A stretch of 64,000 nucleotides of DNA from CAWDBV01 sp963800705 (GCA_963800705.1 CAWDBV010000005.1:372001-436000); one strand, 5' to 3'; shown: positions 48,079-58,127, numbered from the stretch's first letter. Translations and numbers: made by a program. Notes: a model not told the origin generated them from the sequence alone.

Positions 48079-49963
48079 CTAGCGCTTGCGGCGCTTCTTG
48101 CGCACGCAGCGGCCGTTCTTCAGCTTCTGATTCTTCCTGCACCGCGTGACAGCGGCCGGTGGGGTGACGAGCGGCGCGAGGATGGCGGCGCTCGGCATGA
48201 GCGCGGGCGGTGTGGGCGGCGGTGGCGGCGTGAGAGCCACGACCTCGAAGTCCTGGCTCACATCGGCGCCGGTGTCGCCGGCGGGGTTGGTGGCGCGGAC
48301 CGCGAGGGTGTGGTCACCGATCGTGAGCTCCGGGGTCGTGTAGGGGTCGGGGCAGCCGGCGAATGGACCCATGTCGAGGCTGCACTCGAAGCTCGACCCC
48401 GCGTCGCTGGCGGAGAAACCGAACGTCGGCGTCGCATCATCGGTCACCGCCGCGGGACCGGAGACGATCATCACGCTCGGTGGCGTCGTGTCGCAGAGAC
48501 CGCCCCCGATCGTCGTCGTCGGCGCGAGCTCGGAGGTGCCCTTCGGCGTCGCGGTCTCGGTCTGGCGGCCGTCAGACAGGCGCCCGGACCGAGCGGGAAC
48601 GGGTAGAGTGAAGCTCCAGGCGCCGCCGGTACACCATGGTCTGCCCGAGCCGGTCGCGAACGCCGCCGCGGTCGATGAACGTCCTGTAGACGTCGATCAC
48701 GGTGCCGTCGGTTTCGGCCGAGGTGCCCTGGATCTGGGTGGCGGTCGCCGAGGTCACGCCGGGAGCCAGGATCGCGCCGTTGGTCGTCGCGTTGCCCGGC
48801 CCGTCGACGCCGAGGTCGATGAACAGGTCGTTCGCGACAGAGCCGTTGTCCCGCCCCGTGTTGGCGCGGATGACGACGTTGGTGACGGCCGGGTCGAGTG
48901 CCCGGATCGCGTCGCCCCCGTTGAACGAGATCAGGTTTCCCTCCCCCGCTCCGGTGCCACCGATCGTTGTATTGGAGCCGGCCTTGATGCCGTCGCCGCC
49001 ATTGCCGAGGTCGTTGACGCCGTTGATCGTCGTGCCGAGGAAGTTGCCGCGCACCGTGGTCGGCCCGGTCGCCGGCCCCTCCACCCCGCCGGTCCCGTGC
49101 AGGTCGAGGCCGTCGCCGATCGCGTTCGAGATCAGGTTGCAGCCGAGGTCGCAGAGCTCGGGATTGGTCACGTCCGCGACCCCGACCACGTTCCCGGTCG
49201 CTGGGTCGGCCCCGCCTAGCGTCATCGACGATCCTGAGGTTCGATCCCGTTCTTCTCGGCTCCCATCAGGGTCGTGCCGTCGTTCTTGGCGCCGAAGAAG
49301 CTGCGCTGGACGAGGTTGTCGTCGCCGCCGAAGATGCGCAGCCCGATGCCGTTGGCGACGAAGACGTTCGGCCTGATCGTCGCCGGGTCGCCGACCACCG
49401 AGTCGCTGCCGAGCTCGATCCCGACCGCGTTTCCGCCGACCAGCGTTCTGGTCGAGGCTGAGCCCGAACCAGGAGAGGCTCGCGGTCAGCACTCCGTCCG
49501 AGGCGTCGATGCCCGCGTCGGCGTTCGTGATCGCGAGCCCGTCGACGGTGAGCTCAGCTCCGCCGCTGACCGTCAGCGCGTCGGCCGAGCCGACGGGACT
49601 GACCCTGATCCCGACCCGGGGTTTGTTGATCGGCCCCACGATCCCGCTGTTGATCGCCAGAGCCTCGGTGACCGCGGGCAGGCCGGAGGTCGTGATCGTG
49701 CCCGGCCCGACCATGCCGGAGAACGGCATGCTCGCGAACGTGACCTCGTCGGCTCCGGCCGCGCCGGCGCCGCACTCTCCAGTCGTCATCCCCGAGGCCG
49801 TGTTCGTGTTGGCAGCGACGATTGCCTCGCGCAGCGTGCAGGTGCCGGTGTCGGCGGCGGTGTCGGCGTTGCTGTTGACCGTGATCGTCGCGGCCTGGGC
49901 AGCGGGCGCGAGAACGGTCAGTGCGATGACCGCAAACCCCACGAGCTTCCCGACCTGTCCCAC
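48079..49963 (-). CDS. Secreted CSLREA beta-helix protein with Cys-Lys tail, three frameshifts
   Basis: Reading through three frame changes gives one protein of about 627 residues: a signal peptide, T-C-T-L-R-E-A-I-V-A-A-N (CSLREA variant), beta-helix rungs (G-N-A-V-G-I-E-L-G; D-N-L-V-Q-R-S-F-F-G-A), W-C-T-G-G-A-W-S-F-T-L-P, an Ig-like region (F-G-F-S-A-S-D-A-G-S-S-F-E-C-S-L-D) and the tail R-C-R-K-N-Q-K-L-K-N-G-R-C-V-R-K-K. Frame breaks fall near 49441-49465 (one base extra), 49235-49245 (one missing) and 48665-48680 (one extra). The quality of the match on both sides argues for sequence errors over decay. Confidence 0.75.
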
Positions 49964-49982
49964 AGGTCAAGATAAGCAGATC

Positions 49983-51912
49983 TTGGGACCGAGGATCCGG
50001 AGAGCCGGCGGTTTTGTCGTCGCTGCGGCCGTTGCGGCGATCATGATCCTGCTCCCTGCGATCGCGGCCGAACGTGCCGAGGCGCACGCGGGGCTGGTGC
50101 GAACCGACCCTCCCTCCGGGGCCGAGCTCGGCGCCGCCCCGCGGGCGATCAGCCTCACCTACTCCGAAGAGCCGGAGATCTCGCTCTCGGAGATCAGGGT
50201 GCTCGACCCGTCCGGCGACACGCTGTCCGCGCCGTCGCTCGAGCGGGATCCCGGCGATCCCGAGACGCTGGTCCAGCCGTTGCCACAGCTCGCGCGCGGC
50301 TCCTACACCGTCGACTATCGCGTCGTTTCCGCCGTCGACGGACACGCGACGAGCGGCGCCTACGCGTTCGGCGTCGGGGTCGCCCCCCGGGCGGTGGTCG
50401 AGGCTTCAAGCGGCGAGGGCGACACATCGCTGCTCGAGCCATTCGCCCGGTGGGCTCTGCTCGCCGGGCTCGCGTTGCTGCTGGGCGCAGCTGTCGCGGG
50501 CGCGGCCGGGTTAGGCGGTGCGAGGGGCGCCGATCTCAGGCTCGCCGCCAGCGGGCTGCTGCTGTCCGCTGGTCGGGCTCGTCCTGCTCGCGGTGGCCCA
50601 GAGCGATGCGGCCGGGACGTCATTCGGGGAGCTGATCGAGACTCCCGTCGGCGACTCTCTGGTCTGGCGAGGGCTGGGGATCCTCGAGGCCGCGGGGGCG
50701 CTGGCGCTCGCCTGGCGCGCTCCCTCGATCCGGCGCGGCGCCATGGCCGCGGCAGCGGCCGGCGCCCTGGCGACGATCGTCGTCCACGTCGAGGCCGGGC
50801 ACGCGGCAGCGACGAGCTGGCCCGCCGCGATCACCGTCTCGGCCCAGGTCGCGCACTTCGCCGCCGCCGGGGTGTGGCTGGGCGGGCTGGCGGCACTGCT
50901 GCTCGGCATCCGCGGGGCGCCCCCGGACGAGAAGTCGGAGGCGATACACCGCTTTGCCGCCGTGGCGATCGCTGCGCTGGTCGTGCTCCTGATCACGGGA
51001 ACGCTTCGCGCCGTCGACGAGCTCGCCTCGCCGGGCGATCTCTTCACGACCGGCTACGGGCGCGCGGTGGTGGCCAAGGTCGTGCTGATCGCGCTGATCG
51101 TCGCGATGGCGGCTCGCAGGCGCCGCCGGGCCGAGCTCGTGCTCGGGGCGGCTGCGCTGGCGGCAGCAGCCCTGCTCGGCAGCCTCGCGCCGGCGGTCGG
51201 CGCGCCACCGGCGCCGGAGCCCGCGCTGTCGGTTCCCGGGAGCGACGCCGCGGGTGCGGTCGATGTGAAGCTGGAGGTGGCGTCGGATGAGCCCGGGCCG
51301 AACGCGTTCACGGTCGAGGCAAACGACCCCGACGGCGGGGACCCGGTGAGCGCGAACCGGGTCGAGCTTCGCTTCCGCGCGCTCGACGACCCGAAGCCCG
51401 TGTCGAGCACCCTGGCCTTGAATCCCGGGCCCGACCAATCGTTCACCGGCTCGGGCCCCAATCTCCGCTTCGAGGGTCGCTGGGGCGTGACGGTGGTGGT
51501 CGAGCGCGAGACCGGGACCGTCGAGGTTCCGCTCGAGCTCGACTTGCCGATCCCGCCGCCGCGATCGGTGTCAACCGCCGCGCTGCCGGGTCGGCCGCCC
51601 GAGCACACGCTGCAGCTCGGGACCGGCTACATCCGGATCTCCGCCGACCCGGAGCGCGCCGGGCCGAGCACGCTGATGCTGGAGGCTTTCGACGCCGTGG
51701 TCGCGGATCCGATTCCGTTGGAGGAAGTCGTCGTCACGGTCACCGACGCAAACGGCTCCACTGAACGGGAGCGCGCACGACGGTTGGACGCGACGCGGTT
51801 CGCGGCCGGGGTCGAGCTGGCGCCGGACCAGAGCACAATCGGCGTCTTCGCCCGGACGTCCCGGGGGATGCGGCTGGCGGGCGAGCTGAAGCTCGAGATC
51901 CCCGCCGAATGA
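49983..51912 (+). CDS. CopC-CopD fusion copper protein (YcnJ/PcoCD-like), frameshifted
   Basis: TTG 49983 starts a signal peptide cleaved before H-A-G-L-V-R-T-D-P-P-S-G-A, the CopC domain whose N-terminal His binds Cu(II); D-G-H-A-T-S-G-A-Y-A-F supplies another His. CopD-type membrane helices follow, with H-V-E-A-G-H-A-A-A and a final soluble domain of about 230 aa (YtkA-like). The frame shifts near 50560-50575; removing one base joins the two parts. Such proteins move copper across or at the membrane. A multicopper oxidase gene lies directly downstream. Confidence 0.85.
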
Positions 51913-52000
51913 GCGGTGGCGCCGCGCTTTCCTGGTAGGCTCGCGTGACAGGACCGACAGGGAAGGAACGGGTGGAGATTGCGGTGGAGGAACTCATAGC

Positions 52001-54409
52001 GTGAGCATCGGGAGCACCACATGGTCGGCCCTGGGCCGAGTCGCCGTGATCGGCGCGGGACTCACGGCCGCGGCGCTCGTCGTGCTGCTCGTGCTCGGTT
52101 CGTCGAGCCAGGCAACCTCCGACGGCAGCCCCTACTCGCTCCCGTCAGTCACCGACGTCAACCCCGATCCGAACGTGATCGAGACGACGATCGTGGCCAA
52201 CGAGAGCACGGAGGACATCGGGCCGCGGGACGCCAACGCCTACACCTTCAACGGCAGCATCCCCGGCCCCACCTTCCGGGCCAAGGTCGGCGACACGCTT
52301 CTGGTTCGGTTCGTCAATCAGCTCGAGACCGAGAAGACGGGGATCCACTGGCACGGGATCGAGCTCGCTAACAACCAGGACGGCACACCTTTCACCCAGA
52401 ACCAGGTCGAGCCCGGCCAGGAATACCTCTACAAGCTCAACCTCGACCGCCCGGGGATCTACTGGTACCACCCCCACCACCACGGCTCCACCAACCAGGT
52501 CTTCAAGGGCCTCTACGGAATGATTCTGGTCGAGGACCCGAACGAGAACTTCCTGCAGGCGAACGGCACGATCCCCGACGACGGAAAGACGCTGCCGCTC
52601 GTGCTCAGCGATACCACGGTCTGCGAGAACGTCGGCGCCAACGATCTCCACACCTACAACGACAACGACGACCTCACCGCCGCATCGACTTCACCCTGGG
52701 CCGGCAACGCCGCCGCCAACATGCTTCCCCACCAGCCGGCGCCCACCCCCAAGGAGCTCTGCCAGGGGCTGTCGGTCACAAGCGGCGGGGAGCCGGATCC
52801 CTACCCCCTCGACGAGGATGGAAACCAGCGGATGACGCCGTTCGGCGACGGCGACATCCCGAACATCCAGATCGGCTCGGACACCGCGGGGAGGGTTAAC
52901 GAGGGCCAGACCCTGCTCACCAACGGAGTCAACGTCGGTGGACGCGGCACCGGCGCGGCGCCGTGTTGCGGCGCGGTCGGCGAGGGCTACAACATCGGCT
53001 CGGTCAACGCCGGGGCCTCGCTGCGCGACGTGCGCCCGGGCCAGGGGATCAGGTTCCAGCTCCTGAACGCGTCGACGATCCGCTACATGCGGCTGCAGCT
53101 CACCTATCCGGATGGCACCGCCGACGGCGGCCAGCTCCAGATGCGCCGAATCGGCGGTGAGGGCGGCCTGCTCACCGACACGATCACCGAGGGAGGTACT
53201 CAGGGCGGCTGGGTGACCGGGTACACGGCGGGAGAGATCCTGCTGCCGCCCGGTAGCCGGGCGGACGTCGTGGCGGCGATCCCGCAGGACAACGGCATGG
53301 CGACGGGCTTCGCGGCCGGCGAGGTGGCGACGCTCTGGACGCGCGACTACGACCGCACCGGGCTGGGCTTCTCGAACATCGCCACAGAACCGGTCGCACA
53401 TCTGAGAGCCAGCGGGTCGAACGTGCCGCAGTACGTGCTTCCGGGAGGGCTGCGCTCGCAGACCGCTGAGAACGTGGAGTTCTTGCCGCCCCCCACCGCC
53501 AACCTGCTCGGCGCCGCTGCGTTGGGGCCGGCGGGGAAGCTCGGCACGAACGACCAGAACATCACCTTGACCCAGAACGGTACCTCGGCGGGCATCAACG
53601 GCACTTTCGGAACCCACGACGTGCCGGGCGACTACAAGGCCGCCCCGCACCTGGCGCTCTCGTCGCGCTACGGCGTGCAGCCCGCGACCTATGAACTCAC
53701 CGTCGAGAACACGACCGCCGCCAACCACCCCTTTCATCCGCACGGCTTCTCGATTCAGCCGACCCTCCTCGATGGGCCCGGGGCAGCCGACTTCAACTTC
53801 GTTTCCGCGGGTCTGGCGGAGTTCAGGGACAACATAGATGTACCGGCGGGCTACACGCTCACCTACAGGGTGAGGACCGATCAGCGGCCGCAGGTCGACG
53901 GGACCAGCGGCGGCGCCCACGGCCGCTGGGTGTTCCACTGCCACATCTTCAACCACGCCACCCAGGGAATGCTCAGCGAGTGGGTAATCGGCAGCCCAGG
54001 CGGCAACGAGCGGCCCGACGTCAACGTCGACGATTCGTTCATAGAGGTGCCCGAGGGCGGGAACGCGTCCGTCACCGGCACCTTCGGCGACGAGGACAAC
54101 AACCCGGTGACGCTCTCGACCAACGAGGGCTCGGTCAACCAGACAGGGCCGGGGACGTTCAGCTGGTCGCTTGCGACCCCGACCGGCCCCGACAGGCTCG
54201 TCTACATCACCGCCGTCGACTCGACCGGCGGGCGCGCCGTGATCCCGCTCCGGATGGACTTGCCCAACGTGGCGACGCCGACCGCGCTCGGAACGGGAGC
54301 GCCCGCGGCATCATCGACAACCACCCAGAAGTGCAAGAAGGGCCGGAAGCTGAAGAAGAAGAAGGGCAAGCTGAAGTGCGTCAAGAAGAAGAAGAAAAAG
54401 AAGAAGTAA
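52001..54409 (+). CDS. Secreted multicopper oxidase with Ig-like domain and Cys-Lys tail
   Basis: GTG 52001 (GGAGG upstream) gives 802 aa with an N-terminal signal/anchor helix. All four copper motifs are present: H116-W-H118-G, H157-P-H159-H-H161-G, H576-P-F-H579-P-H581 and H646-C647-H648-I-F-N-H652-x4-M657, so the type 1 and trinuclear sites are complete. After the oxidase domain comes an Ig-like segment (S-F-I-E-V-P-E-G-G-N-A-S-V-T) and the tail K-C-K-K-G-R-K-L-K-K-K-K-G-K-L-K-C-V-K-K. A copper-oxidase or manganese-oxidase role is likely; CopCD next door could supply copper. Confidence 0.92.
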   Translation: MSIGSTTWSALGRVAVIGAGLTAAALVVLLVLGSSSQATSDGSPYSLPSVTDVNPDPNVIETTIVANESTEDIGPRDANAYTFNGSIPGPTFRAKVGDTLLVRFVNQLETEKTGIHWHGIELANNQDGTPFTQNQVEPGQEYLYKLNLDRPGIYWYHPHHHGSTNQVFKGLYGMILVEDPNENFLQANGTIPDDGKTLPLVLSDTTVCENVGANDLHTYNDNDDLTAASTSPWAGNAAANMLPHQPAPTPKELCQGLSVTSGGEPDPYPLDEDGNQRMTPFGDGDIPNIQIGSDTAGRVNEGQTLLTNGVNVGGRGTGAAPCCGAVGEGYNIGSVNAGASLRDVRPGQGIRFQLLNASTIRYMRLQLTYPDGTADGGQLQMRRIGGEGGLLTDTITEGGTQGGWVTGYTAGEILLPPGSRADVVAAIPQDNGMATGFAAGEVATLWTRDYDRTGLGFSNIATEPVAHLRASGSNVPQYVLPGGLRSQTAENVEFLPPPTANLLGAAALGPAGKLGTNDQNITLTQNGTSAGINGTFGTHDVPGDYKAAPHLALSSRYGVQPATYELTVENTTAANHPFHPHGFSIQPTLLDGPGAADFNFVSAGLAEFRDNIDVPAGYTLTYRVRTDQRPQVDGTSGGAHGRWVFHCHIFNHATQGMLSEWVIGSPGGNERPDVNVDDSFIEVPEGGNASVTGTFGDEDNNPVTLSTNEGSVNQTGPGTFSWSLATPTGPDRLVYITAVDSTGGRAVIPLRMDLPNVATPTALGTGAPAASSTTTQKCKKGRKLKKKKGKLKCVKKKKKKKK

Positions 54410-54419
54410 GCTTCCTCGG

Positions 54420-55196
54420 GTGAGGAATGCCAGGGTTCTCTTCGCGTCGGTACTTGCGCTGACCGTATTCGCAGCGCTCGCCCCCGCGGCGCGCGCCGAC
54501 GACAGCCTGATCAAGATCAAAGAGGTCTACGGCGACGGGGTAGTCGCGAACCACTCTGACTTCGTCGAGCTGCAGCTCTCGGTCGGCGGTCAGCAGCTCG
54601 CCGGCGGCCACAGCGTGCGGCTCTACAGCCCCAACGGCGCCAACTTCATCACCCTCGCGTTCCCGGACGGGATCCCGGTGCTCGACAACCAGCGCACGAT
54701 CCTGCTCGGCTGGCACGACTACCCGACGCTCGCCGATCCGGTCGCGAATATCACCTTCAACGGCGGCCTCAACCCGCCGCTCGCCGGAGGGGCGGCGTGC
54801 CTGCTCGCCTCGCCCCCGAACGTCATCCCCCCGAACGAGGCCGCGATTGACTGCGCCTCGTGGGGCACCTTCAGTGGCAACATTCCCTCAGCAGGCACTC
54901 CGGCGCCGGCGCTCACCAACGCACTGTCGCTGAACCGGACGATCACCCCGAATTGCGCGACGCTGCTCGAGCCCGCCGACGACTCCAACAACAGCCTCGC
55001 CGACTTTTCGCTCGCGGCGCCGAGCCCGCGCCCCGCCGAGGTCAGCCCACCGGAGTTCGGCTGCGACCCCCCGGCCCCGCCTCCCGGCGCCACGACGTCG
55101 ACCAGCAACCTGTCCTCCTCGGGCAAGACGTGCAAGAAGAAAAAGAAGCGCGCCGCCGCTTCGGCGAAGAAGCGCTGCAAGAAAAAGAAGAAGTAG
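54420..55196 (+). CDS. Secreted LTD-like family protein D with Lys-rich tail
   Basis: The 258-aa protein is a diverged paralogue of proteins A-C: a signal peptide ending A-P-A-A-R-A-D, D-F-V-E-L-Q-L-S-V-G-G-Q-Q-L-A, D-N-Q-R-T-I-L-L-G, I-D-C-A-S-W-G-T-F and P-A-D-D-S-N-N-S-L-A-D-F. The C-terminus is K-T-C-K-K-K-K-K-R-A-A-A-S-A-K-K-R-C-K-K-K-K-K, a longer-spaced Cys-Lys tail. TAAGCT (54407-54412), which includes the oxidase stop codon, lies 7 nt before GTG 54420. Confidence 0.82.
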   Translation: MRNARVLFASVLALTVFAALAPAARADDSLIKIKEVYGDGVVANHSDFVELQLSVGGQQLAGGHSVRLYSPNGANFITLAFPDGIPVLDNQRTILLGWHDYPTLADPVANITFNGGLNPPLAGGAACLLASPPNVIPPNEAAIDCASWGTFSGNIPSAGTPAPALTNALSLNRTITPNCATLLEPADDSNNSLADFSLAAPSPRPAEVSPPEFGCDPPAPPPGATTSTSNLSSSGKTCKKKKKRAAASAKKRCKKKKK

Positions 55197-56133
55197 CTAG
55201 CGCTTGCGCTTGCGGCGCTTGCGGCGCTTGCGCTTGCAGCGCTTCCGCTTCTTCTTCGACTTCTTGGCCGCGCACTTCCTCTTCCGCGCCGCGTAGGTTG
55301 CGTCAGGCCGCGCGGGCGCACCGCCGGTCCCCGTGGGAGCCTGCGCCGGCGCCGCGGCCCGGACCCCGGCGAGCTCGATCACCTCGCCCTGGAAGGTCGT
55401 CACGTAGAGGTTCTCCTGTCTGAAGCCGGTCGACCCGCGCCCGAAGGCGACTGAGCTCGGGCCGAGCGGCGTGAAGCTGCCCAGCGAGCAGTACTGGGCG
55501 CCGGGGTTGGACACCTTCCAGACCTGCCCTCCGGAGTTGGTCGTCACGTAGAGCTGGTCGTGCTCGTCGCGGACCATGCCGTCGGGTCCGGCGGTGACGT
55601 CGCCGACCCCGGCCTGCAGGAAGGTCTCGATCTGGGCCGGGTTCGAGAGCCTGACGCGCTGGATCGCCGCCGGGACGAAGGTCTGCGCCGCGTAGAGCCA
55701 CTGCCCCGCCGAGTCGACGACGAGCCCGTTGGCCGAGACCACGTTCGCCCACTGCGTCTGCACGGGGACCCCGCCGGGCCCGACGCGGTCGATTCCGGCG
55801 AGCCCGACGTCGTTGGAGGCGTAGGTCTCGCCCTGCGGGCCGACCACGACCCCGTTCGCCTGCTGAAGCCCCGCCGCGTAGCCGCTCTTGGCGCCGGTGT
55901 CGGGATCGACCCGGACCAGCCCCGCCGCGGGCGCGATGTTGCCGAGTCAGCCCGTTGGGGATCGTGGTGCCGGTGCCGACCAACAGGTCGCCGTCGGGAA
56001 GGAAGCTCATCCCCCCGGGCTCGGGGATTCCGCCGGCGAGCGGTTGCGGCTGGGCGCCGGGAGCGTCGGCGCGCATGACCCGGTCATTGGCGGTGTCGGT
56101 GAAGTAGAGCCTGCCCTGCGAGTCGACGATCAC
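55197..56133 (-). CDS. Secreted NHL/SMP-30-like beta-propeller protein, frameshifted, N-terminus unresolved
   Basis: The body is a six-bladed-propeller type sequence with V-D-S-Q-G-R-L-Y-F-T-D-T-A-N-D-R-V, P-G-G-M-S-F-L-P-D-G-D-L-L-V-G, A-N-G-V-V-V-G-P-Q-G-E-T-Y and V-R-D-E-H-D-Q-L-Y-V-T-T. It ends in an extremely basic tail (K-C-A-A-K-K-S-K-K-K-R-K-R-C then K/R). A frame change near 55945 (one extra base in the T-C-G-G context) splits it. Homology continues upstream of GTG 56133 (L-Y-D-G-Y-G-T-L-E-S) to about 56200, but no start codon is visible. A second indel near the signal peptide is suspected. Confidence 0.7.
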
Positions 56134-56254
56134 CGACTCGAGGGTGCCGTAGCCGTCGTAGAGCGTCGTCTTCTGCGGCTGGTTGCGCAGGGAGGAGCCG
56201 CGCGGCGGGCGCGGCGGCGCCCAGCAGCAGTACCCCGGCTGCCCCGAGCCGCGG

Positions 56255-58066
56255 CTAAGAGGCGTATAGCGCCTCGATCTCCTTCTCGTACTTGTCGTCG
56301 ATCGGGCGCCGCTTCAGCTTCATCGTCGGCGTCAGCTCGTCGCCGCCGGGGGCCCAGTCGGTCGGCAGCACCTTGAACTTCTTGATCTGTTCGACCCTCG
56401 CCATCTTCGAGTTCGCCTCGTCGACGGCAGCCTGGATCGCGGCCTCGACCTCGTCGGTCGCGGCGAGCTCCTCGGTCGACTTGCCCTCGTGGCCGTTCTG
56501 CCCGGCCCAGACCGGGGCGTAGTCGGGGTCGAGGACGATCAGCGCCACGTTGTAGGAGCGCGCGTCGCCGATCGCGCACGCCTGCCCGATCAGCGGGCTG
56601 GCGGCCTTCAGCTTCGACTCGATGTTCGCCGGAGACATGTTCTTGCCGGCCGCGTTGATGATCAGCTCCTTCTTGCGGTCGACGATCTTCAGGTAGCCGT
56701 CCTCGTCGAGCTCACCAATGTCACCGGTCAGCAGCCAGCCATCCTCGAAGGCCTCCTCGTTCTTCTCGGGCAGGTTGCGGTAGCCGGGCATCACCGAGTC
56801 GGCCTTGACCAGCACCTCGCCATCTTCGGCGAGCTTGATCTCGGCGCCGGGCACGGGCGGACCGACCGTGCCGAGCTTGACCGCGTCGGGCGGGTTACAG
56901 GTGGCGACGCCGCAGGTCTCGGACATCCCCCACAGCTCGCCTACCGGGAGGCCGATCGCGTGGAAGAACTCGAGCACCTCGAGCGGGGTGGGTGCGGCGC
57001 CGACATTGACGGCCACGACCTCGTCGAGGCCGAGCTGCGCGCGGAGCTTCGAGAACAGCTGCTCGTCCGCGGCGGCGACACCGGCGGCGAGCTCCTCGGG
57101 CACCTCGGCGCCCGCCTGCTCGAGCTGCACCTTCTTGGTCGCCGCCGCGAGCGCCTTCTGTGCGCCCTCGCGCTGCTCGTCGGGCATGCCGGCGATCTTG
57201 GCCTCGATCCCGGCCTTCATCTTCTCCCACACCCTCGGCACCGAGAAGAACCAGGTCGGGCGCACGGCGGCGAGCGACTCGCCGATCTGGCGCGGGTCCG
57301 GGCAGATGTTGACCTGCACGCCGTAGACCACCGGCAGGTAGTAGTGGGCGCCGCGCTCGGCGATGTGCGCCGCGGGCAGCCAGGAGATGATCTTCGCGCC
57401 GCGTTCCGGGAGGTCGAGGATGTCATCGACGCCGCCGGTCAGCGTCATCAGGTTGCGGTGCGTGAGCTGGACGCCCTTCGGCGGGCCAGTGGTCCCCGAC
57501 GTGTAGATCAGGGTCAGCATGTCGTCGAGCTCGATGCTCTCGACGATCTCGGTGGGATCGAAGTCAGGGTCCATCTCCTCGACTTCGGCGAGGGTGTGAT
57601 CCCCGCCGTCTCCATCGACGACGATCAGATGCTCGAGGTCCGGCAGCTCCTCGCGCGCCTTGTTGAACTGCTCGAGGAACATCTTCTCGACGATCGCTAC
57701 CTTGCTGCCGGCGTCGGAGACCACGTACTGGATCTGCTCCGGAGAGGAGGTCTGGTAGATCGAGAACGGGATCGCGCCCAGCGAAACGGCCGCCAGGTCG
57801 CAGGGGATGAACTCGGGGCGGTTGTTGAGCATGATCGCGACCGTGTCGCCCTTTTTGACGCCGAGCTTGGCCAGCCCGCCGGCGATCCGGTGGACGCGGT
57901 CGCGGACGTCCTTCCAGCTCAGCTCGACCGCGCCGTCCTCGGTCCGGATCGCGATGTCGTCGCCGAGCCGGTCGACCGATGCGTAAAAGGCCTTCGCGAG
58001 ATTCTTCGCTTGCGGCTCACCCAACTCGCCACCGCTCGCATGACGTTCAGCAGTGCTGACTTCCAT
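56255..58066 (-). CDS. Long-chain fatty acyl-CoA synthetase (FadD15-like)
   Basis: The enzyme activates fatty acids to acyl-CoA through an acyl-AMP. ATG 58066 is chosen because AGGAGAGGAG precedes it; an upstream start would run across the divergent OsmC promoter. The 603-aa protein has the AMP loop L-I-Y-T-S-G-T-T-G-P-P-K-G, G-A-A-P-T-P-L-E-V-L, G-M-S-E-T-C-G and W-L-L-T-G-D-I-G-E-L-D-E-D-G-Y-L. The product could feed the WS/DGAT at 24 kb. Confidence 0.93.
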   Translation of the reverse strand: MEVSTAERHASGGELGEPQAKNLAKAFYASVDRLGDDIAIRTEDGAVELSWKDVRDRVHRIAGGLAKLGVKKGDTVAIMLNNRPEFIPCDLAAVSLGAIPFSIYQTSSPEQIQYVVSDAGSKVAIVEKMFLEQFNKAREELPDLEHLIVVDGDGGDHTLAEVEEMDPDFDPTEIVESIELDDMLTLIYTSGTTGPPKGVQLTHRNLMTLTGGVDDILDLPERGAKIISWLPAAHIAERGAHYYLPVVYGVQVNICPDPRQIGESLAAVRPTWFFSVPRVWEKMKAGIEAKIAGMPDEQREGAQKALAAATKKVQLEQAGAEVPEELAAGVAAADEQLFSKLRAQLGLDEVVAVNVGAAPTPLEVLEFFHAIGLPVGELWGMSETCGVATCNPPDAVKLGTVGPPVPGAEIKLAEDGEVLVKADSVMPGYRNLPEKNEEAFEDGWLLTGDIGELDEDGYLKIVDRKKELIINAAGKNMSPANIESKLKAASPLIGQACAIGDARSYNVALIVLDPDYAPVWAGQNGHEGKSTEELAATDEVEAAIQAAVDEANSKMARVEQIKKFKVLPTDWAPGGDELTPTMKLKRRPIDDKYEKEIEALYAS

Positions 58067-58127
58067 CAATACGCTCCTCTCCTGTAGTAAGGGGAAAACT
58101 ACCGCAAGCGAGGAAAGGAGCAGCAAG

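Noticed and set aside
58047..58060. TCAGCAGTGCTGA palindrome in the first codons of the acyl-CoA synthetase gene
   Set aside because: It is short, inside coding sequence, and not repeated at the OsmC promoter; probably chance.
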